Assembly (NCBI GenBank): GCA_000750105.3
Contig: JPHH03000092.1
Span: forward strand, 1 to 64,000
DNA: 64,000 bases
Direction: 5' to 3'
DNA from: Tolypocladium sp. Sup5 PDA-1
Lineage: Eukaryota; Ascomycota; Sordariomycetes; Hypocreales; Ophiocordycipitaceae
Position numbers and translations under genes: made by a program. Below the pieces are notes generated by a model. It had not been told where the DNA came from. It worked only from the letters and a program-made list of their open reading frames with translations, and ran no database searches. This document shows, in pieces, positions 57,391-64,000 of the stretch (the stretch's first letter is position 1; the number at the start of each line of letters is the position of its first letter).

Positions 57391-57486
57391 TTTGGCAATA
57401 AATTCTGGCAATAAGATGTTGGCAAGGGATGCTTTGTTAGCAGCAAAAGGTCTGGATAGGTATTCAGGTTGAGGCCACCCATGGAC

Positions 57487-57499
57487 TATATATTTATGT
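57487..57499 (-). promoter_or_regulatory. TATA-type element of the micro-exon gene
   Basis: The minus strand reads cataaatatatag about 100 bp upstream of the start codon, a plausible TATA box. The upstream ORF extension to 57522 would cover it and is therefore unlikely to be translated. Confidence 0.5.
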
Positions 57500-59539
57500 C
57501 GAGGTAGAATAGAATATTCCATGGCTACGTAGTTGGTCAGGTAAGACGACCTAGTTGCATGATTGTTCCATGTATGATCGTCGTCTCCTGGAAACAGGGG
57601 TATCTTTATGCGGCCCAGCTCGGTAGGTAGAATTGAGCCGAGTCAGTCCCGAGTATTAAGTCCCAACTTTAATCAGTTTCATAAGGGACGATGGGCGTCC
57701 GGTAATTACTTCGTGCACACATACTTGACAGTTGCCAAGAATTACTTGAAATTCAACGTCTTCTTCTTTTGTGGTTGACTTTGGTCATTCACGCTGAAAC
57801 ACCCAGCATCTATTAGTGCAGTCACTTGCTTTCCGCAAACGCTTGCCCACTCACCTGCAGCCTTGCTTTGCTCCCCTCTCGAGTCCCCTGCATCTTCAGC
57901 AGCGCCCACCTCGGGCACGCACGAAAAGTATAAACTGCATAAACCGTCCATACATCGGCCGCCGACGATCAGATGACCGAATACCAACAGGCCAGGCTGT
58001 TAATTACGGAATTGGTTAATATGAACTAGAAAGGCTTGGGGGCGGTACTGTTCCGCGAATAAGACCGGCTCTGGCTGGCTCAGAAGTCCCTCTGTGTATT
58101 CAGGATGCCATAGAACTTTAAGGTTATGGAGCCTCGGCCCGAAATGGGCTTGGCCTTGTTGCAGCCATATCGTGCTGCTGAACGAAGACCAAAGGGATCC
58201 CCACTGCAGCTTCACCGTTTGGAAAACGCAAAAGCTATCCATGAACAAACATTTCGAATCTATTGGTCGTGCTGAACGCTGGCATTGAATTGAGTCAAGA
58301 TGAGGGCCCTCCTTCACCGGGTTATACCCAGTGCATCACATTATGCGAAGACGTTACGTCGCTTTATCGGACTGATGGATCCAATGGACCAGGTTGTGGA
58401 GCTTTCCGATCAGGCCTTTCTTCGGCCAGATTTCATGCCAAGCAGCAGCATCAAGAACAAACTCCTCATCAATCTCTGCCTCGGCCCTATGCCGAAATAA
58501 TAGAGTCTTAATAACTACCTAGTTGAATACGTGGCTGAAGTATCGCACCTGTTACGGGCGCACCCGACATCGTGGGGCCGCAGCTCCCGGCCCGCCAGAG
58601 CCGGGTCCAATAGCCGGGCACAACCCGTGACATTATCCTAATTTAAGAGTCCTTTAATTCCCTTCTTTGTCTAGACTGCTGATTATGAATAGTCTAGACT
58701 GCTGATTATTGATCGCTTTGGCCGCCCTTTAGCCTGTACAGGCCTTGGAACGGCAGCCCTTTCATTTTGGGTGGCTGGGGCCCTCCTACAGAGCGCACAT
58801 GTCAAACGCGCCAGCCAATGGGGGAGCGCATTGTTGCGTCTCTGGAACCTTGTGGAATTACCATATTTGGCCACAAACGGTACTGTGTGTCCATTAGTGA
58901 ATGTCTATGCATGTCGTAAGGCTCTTGAAAGCGGGCGTTGTCTTTTGCCTCGATCGGATACCGTTCTTGTGGGAACGAGTCTTGTCGCAGAACTGCATCC
59001 AGGCCGTATCGTTCGTGGTGGAACGATGGGTGTCGAGTAGCAGGAGGGTAGTATTGCTGCTGAAACGACTGCTGCAGTGGGAAAGAGTGCTGCGACCAGG
59101 CTCGAACCATGGCTAGTGAATTGGTGTGCTGTTGCTTTAAGTCTCAATGAAATGGTGCTCTGTAAACGAAGATCGATCAGCCTCTGCCCGAGGGACGTGG
59201 CCAAGACCGCGGCTTTTGTATGCTCGGCTATGGAGAGCTTACGTTATGCCTGACACCGGACAAGCGGTCGAACCGGGATCTACTATAGCGTTAGATACCG
59301 GCAACATGGCTAGCATTGAAGTGTCGGAAGAGACTCCATCTTACGTGGGCGTGTGACGGGCTGCTCGAGGCGTTGTTGGATGAGGTAGAGACGTTGTAGC
59401 AGTGCTGTGTCCCAAAGATCAACGGTGGACAAGTGGCTGAATGCCCTTCTGCAAGATAACTGGATGTTCGAAAGCCGGCTTTCTATTGCATGTCGTGCGA
59501 TGCTGTGCGAGTAGGCGTGCGTACTGTAGAGTGTATGCA
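57500..59539. other. Intergenic region, nothing firmly recognised
   Basis: ORFs such as 58300-58500 (plus) and 59110-58802 (minus, Gln/Tyr/His-rich) have no recognisable domain. A short duplication at 58669-58709 is listed separately. Confidence 0.45.
58669..58709. repeat. 18-bp direct duplication
   Basis: gtctagactgctgattat occurs at 58669-58686 and again at 58692-58709, separated by gaata. It could be a transposon footprint or a simple duplication. Confidence 0.9.
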
Positions 59540-62500
59540 AATGTATGTATGTATGTATTGATTACGCCTGGTGGCCGTAGGCCAATAAGGCTACTATCTG
59601 ATTATGGACATGTTCGTTTCCCAATCTTTGGCATGGTATCCTGAAAGCCCATGCAGTGTTCGATCTCGGCAATGTTATCTCGACAAAATTTCCATCACTC
59701 TCCGGGGGTTCGGGCGGTTGAACTTGTTCCAGGCAGGCGAACTTGAAGGCTGTTCTTCAAGTGTTCAGGGTCCTATCTACGGCGGCTGAAGCGGTGCTGC
59801 GACCTGTGGCCCGAGCCCAAAGCGGGCGTGTTAGTAAGAAACGTAAGAAAAGAGGAAGAAAAGAAGGTGCAGGTTTGCAATTTGTTCTCAACGTCGTGTA
59901 CTCGCGAGTCGTCCTGTGGCTATCGCAAATCGTATTGTTGTACGAACTGCCTCCATATTAGGTGTCCATTTCGCGTCGTCTGAGGGTGACTTCCCCCCAG
60001 GTAGAACGAAAGGTCCCCTCGCCGCGTCTCGGTGCATTTCATCATCTCGTGTCGGTGCGGTGCCCATTGCCTACACTGAAATAGAAAATGTGCAACTGTT
60101 TCTGGCGATTGTCCGCATGCGCATTGCTGCGATGCCGCTGCCCTGATGTTGTATCGGTACCCGTTCAATCTTGCAATACCTGTTCTTAGTTGCGCCAGCA
60201 CACTGGCTTCTTCTCTCGACAAGTCATCGTACAGACGCCTGGTGTGCTTGCCCGGCAATGCCGCGTCGACCTTCTTTATTCGCTTGCCAAGGTGGTCTGG
60301 AATGCTTGTGTCTGTCTGGTGGCTCGCTCGGGCCACGGTCAAAGTCGTTGATCGCATTCGTGGAGATGTACGCGCTGGAGTGGCGCCTTCTGTGGTTGCT
60401 TTTCGTGCCTCCTGCTTCGCAGCCTTCAAGAGCTTATGTTCAGCGCTGGTGGGTATCCAAAGAAAAGTGACTGCGTTTCGATCGCTCTTCAGAGACTCGA
60501 TGCAGTCGTAGATATGCTTAATATACTCTTGGCCAGATTGTTGGCGCGGATTGCGGAGCGAGGGAACGGCAGCTTTGTTGCTCGTCATACACAGTATGCC
60601 CCGATGGCTGAGCACAGGTAATCGCTTCAATGCACATGCCATGGCCGCCAGCTCCCCGGAAAAGGGGTTCTGATCCTTTCTCGTACCAAGAGTGAAAGAG
60701 AATCGCTCGAGTATCGAGGATCCATGCGCTTGTGTTGGTATCTCAATGACGCCGCCGACCCCGACAACGTCGTTTCTTGCTGAGCTGCTCAATGCGATGC
60801 GCACAGCTCCGCCACTTCCGACTTCTGTTGTCTCTGCTCCGCTTTCGTCGGTGATTATGGTTTGGGCTCGCTCGACCCACGGCGCCAGTGTGAAGGGGTT
60901 GATCGTCTCAAGTTCCTCCATAGGGATCTCATTGAGTGCCGTCGCCACCTGGTAGAACGGTGAGCGATGGTATCTTCTGAACTTCCGAATACACGACGTA
61001 GCATTGCGAAGTGGATTGGTCGTGGGCAAGGCGTGGAGATCAGTCCACATCTTGACGGCTCTTCTCCAGAACCGCTCCTGCGCGCTGGCGATGTGTGCTT
61101 CGGCTTCCGCCACGACCGTTGCGACCGTGAGGAACGTGCCCACAATTGCTTGAGCTCCCACTCGCTGAACTCGGTTGATTGGACTGGCACTTCTGTTCTT
61201 GCACGCATGCATCCAGACATTTGAGCGTAGTCCACCACGGGGGCTACTGTAGATGCGAACAATTGCCTCGCTGTCGCCGGGGTAAGACCTCTGAGTCGCC
61301 GCAGCTCCATCGCGGCTACCAGTCCCTTGTTAGCTGCCTTCGCCAGATGCTCTTTGTACTTGAGGCCAGAGTCCATGATCACTCCGAGAACCTTGACGCT
61401 GGTCTTGGGTCGGACGAGCTGACCCTTGATCGTGAACGGCTGCGCATCGGACTTGTGCGGTTTGCGAGTAAACTGTATGACCGCAGTCTTCTGCGCCTCG
61501 AATGTTGCGCCGCTCCGCCTTTCCCAATCCAAAGCTTTCTCAATGATCGTCTCGATTCCTCTGCGATTGCTTTGCGCCGTGGGGCCTGTGACCCACGCTG
61601 TGAAGTCGTCAACTAAAGCCACCGCTCCACCATGACGGTCGATTCGCTGCTGAACGAGATCCGCATTGAAGAAGAGAAACAGGACTGGTGACAGAGGGGA
61701 GCCTTGGGGTAGGCCGGCTTGTGGAAGGCTCTGGGCCTCCTATACCTGTCCGTTGATCTGTATGGTTGCCGTGCGATTCGAACAGAAACCTCCGACCCAG
61801 CGGAGCAAGTTCTCCGGTATGCCCCTGGCGCGCATGCGCTGGATGAGCCTCTCTTTACACACTCCATTATACGCTCCCTTCACGTCAAAGGTCACAAGGG
61901 TCAGTATGCGTCGGTTCCTCCAGGCTGTGTACACCTGCTCCTGCAGCAGCATTAACGCTTGCTCGGCGGATCGTTGTTTGCGCGCCCCGAAATGGTTGGT
62001 CGGCAAAAGTCCATGGGTCTCGACCGCATGTGAAATCCTCTCAGCCACGACCGATTCCATGACCTTGCCTAGTGTAGACAGCAGTGATATAGGCCTCCAA
62101 GCCTTTGCCACGGTGTAGTTGTCCTTGTCTGGCTTCTTGAGCGGGATGATCTTGGCGTGTCTCCATTGAGTGGGCAGTCCGCCTTCTTCTAGCGACGCGC
62201 GGAACAGCAACAGGACCCGGTGCTTGACCACCGGCCAAGTCTGTTTCCAGACTATAGTGGGTAGTCCGTCTTCGCCGGGGACCTTCCACGATTTGGCGAC
62301 AGAAAGCTGCCGTTCAATCTCCTCAAGCGTGATGTCTGGCATTTCGACAGCTGTTCCTCGCTGAGGTCTTTCGCCTTCATCCTCGATGACCTCCGGCGGA
62401 GGGGGGAAGAAGGTGTCTAGCATTTCCTCGGCCTGCTCATTGCCGTTGACCGTTCTCGTGCCATCAGCTCGTACGAGCTGCGGCACCTTGCCGAACGCTG

Positions 62501-62605
62501 TGTCGCTGGCTGAGTTCAGGTACCTTGCAGCCTTCCAAATATTGCTGTTGTCCGCTAGAAACTCAAGCCAATGCGTCTTCTTCTGCTGCCTAATGGCGTC
62601 ATGTA
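59540..62605 (-). mobile_element. Tad/I-type LINE ORF2 with 3' tail, few lesions
   Basis: On the minus strand the order is RT fingers (GLPTIVWKQTWPVVKHRVLL, PLKKPDKDNYTVAKAWRPIS), FGARKQRSAEQALMLLQEQV, FDVKGAYNGV, then GLPQGSPLSPVLFLF and VDDFTAW at the catalytic site. Thumb, an RNase H-like domain and a Cys-His end (CACGQSPETVAHFLFQCRQW) follow, with the ORF2 terminus TPNMEAVRTTIRFAIATGRL. Coding ends at 59888 and a 3' UTR runs to a (TACA)n tail near 59544-59560. Lesions: TAG near 61740 just before GLPQGSP (CAG to TAG fits), one base lost near 61220, and one base lost in a G run near 59998. The endonuclease part is missing upstream of 62600, where a second TACATACA tract may be the 3' tail of another copy. 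Compare the fragments at 945 and 31273. Confidence 0.9.
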
Positions 62606-64000
62606 TGTATGTGTATTTTCCGTCCAGCGGCCGTGAGGCCGCTCAGGTCCCCGCGGGGGGGCACAGGACGTGCTGAGCTAGGCTATCAAAAGGCCGTCGT
62701 GGCCGGCCTCATCCAGTTCAGCTGTTCACAAATCCCCCCCAAGCCCATTGTAGGCCACCTTGGAAAAGACTTATCTACCCATAGGATCTCCAACAATCTC
62801 CAACAATCCTCTGTTTCGCCTGGATAGGGCTAAACGCTCCGGCGCCGTCAAACAGACCCAAAAGCACACTGCGCACAACCTCCCAGACTAACCGCCCACA
62901 AACAATCCTTGCATCTCAGCCTTCCCAGCATCTCAGTCTTCCCAGCACCTCGGTCATCGATTCGGTGGTTAATAACTTTTACGATATATTTGATTCACGC
63001 AATAAAGATCGGAAAAAATGGTCCAACCAGCAGCCCCTCTTGTGTGGTCGCAGCCTGCGCTGAAGCGCCGGCGCCGCCATGGGCACACAATCTCTTGCCG
63101 ACGCCATTGCGCGCTGGCGACATTTACTGCGCAGACGTGAGCGAGCCCAAAATATCGGACGCCAGACGCTGATTGAGTTGCGCGGCTCAAGCACTCGAAT
63201 GCAGAAGAGGGACAGCCAATGATACAACTCATGATCGTATCAAATTGGCATGCAGGCAGATGCCGCACCAACATTATGGTGGAAAAACGGATCGTTTTAT
63301 GGCAATTTTGGCATCAAAAACCTTGAATCACTCGGCCCAACAATACGCCCGCGAGGGAAATGTGAGTCTGCACATCCAATACACGGCAATAACAAAGTCG
63401 CCTTCTAATAGAAACTCGTCTCGGGCATCATTCAACCAGACGAACTAGCTGCACCAGTTAACGACTGCGATGTTGGTCACTGCCAGTCCATTCCAGCCCA
63501 CGGTGGTGCTGGCGGGTCAATGAGAAACGAAGCTGGTCGCCGTGATGCAATAGGTAGGAGCAGCGCGAGAGGAGCAATGGAGACAGAGGAGCATGTATGT
63601 TTGTATGTATGTATGTATGCTGCAGCTGGCCCGCCTTGGACAAGCTTAGGGTAGCACGGTGTTAAGTGCGCCACCGGTGCAGCTGCTGGAATCATTGGCG
63701 GGGGGACCATGGAAGATCAGCTGAGCAGCAGCAGCAGCACCACCACCACCACCTGTTGAATCGGCTCGTCGGCTTCCATCCATCCAATGCCTTCCGTGAC
63801 AGTAGCAGCGTCTCTTTTTCAAAAGACAGGAGGGACACCCAGCTGCAGACGTCAAGCATGAAGAAGCTGTAAGTGCACCTTTACAACCATCATCGACTCG
63901 GTGCTGACCTGCTCGCTTGCAGGAAATAATAATACCATTGTTCTCGTCACCGCCATTGACTGCTGGACCTGTTCCTGCCTCGTCCACACTACTGTCAAAA
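62606..64000. other. Right end, no gene recognised
   Basis: ORFs here are short and lack domains. The sequence may hold the 3' end of another LINE near 62606-62650 (ggccgtgaggcc beside the TACA tract). Confidence 0.45.
63594..63755. repeat. (TATG)n and (AGC)n/(ACC)n microsatellites
   Basis: tgtatgtttgtatgtatgta runs at 63594-63620, and agcagcagcagc followed by accaccaccacc at about 63724-63752. Both are simple-sequence tracts. Confidence 0.92.

Overview
This window reads as nuclear DNA of a filamentous ascomycete (Pezizomycotina), most likely a hypocrealean sordariomycete. That is inferred from gene content and signals, not from a database match. Genes carry short 45-120 nt introns with GTRAGT-type donors, and there are a highly reducing polyketide synthase, fungal hAT transposases, Tad/I-type LINEs, an ACC deaminase and LaeA-like and DUF7924-like fragments. 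The region is rich in transposons and repeats, and broken genes outnumber intact ones. This is what an accessory or subtelomeric block looks like.

Layout: 0-3 kb, a hAT N-terminal fragment joined to a 5'-truncated LINE. 3.6-6.2 kb, a divergent pair of class-3 lipase paralogues around a 92-bp tandem repeat; the second has lost its nucleophilic serine. 6.5-16.8 kb, a palindrome cluster, a sulfotransferase tail joined to a hAT tail, a frameshifted near-complete hAT element, a multicopy-type protein of unknown function, a broken zinc-finger gene and copies of an unclassified dispersed repeat. 16.9-32.2 kb, a decayed secondary-metabolite cluster: ABCC transporter pseudogene, intact MFS exporter, disrupted HR-PKS (KS-AT-DH-ER-KR-ACP) and an FSH-type hydrolase cut off just before its active site by LINE sequence. 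32.7-43.3 kb, an unknown gene, more dispersed repeats, a DOMON/cytochrome b561 pseudogene, a TPR relic, an intact GPI-type cupredoxin and adjoining fragments of a LaeA-like methyltransferase, a DUF7924-like protein and a DNA-ligase-like protein. 44.8-54.7 kb, an intact ACC deaminase, a broken alpha-glucoside-type MFS transporter, an intact GFA/CENP-V-fold protein, the C-terminal half of glycogen phosphorylase and a broken conserved protein. 56.5-57.4 kb, a small secreted-protein gene. 59.5-62.6 kb, a second, nearly full-coding LINE.

The most striking locus is 56549-57390 (minus strand). What looks like a 90-codon ORF followed by a degenerate minisatellite is better explained as one gene of eight exons. 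Its seven introns (65-72 nt) are homologous to one another along their whole length, all lie in phase 0, and are separated by exons of only 27, 21, 6, 9, 6 and 24 nt. The result is a 118-residue protein with a signal peptide and dibasic sites. It resembles an introner-type intron burst combined with the micro-exon-gene architecture known from schistosome secreted proteins, and I know of no described fungal example.

Single-nucleotide indels are unusually frequent in the broken genes. Some may be assembly errors, but the truncations, nonsense codons and an 11-bp duplication show that much of the decay is probably real.
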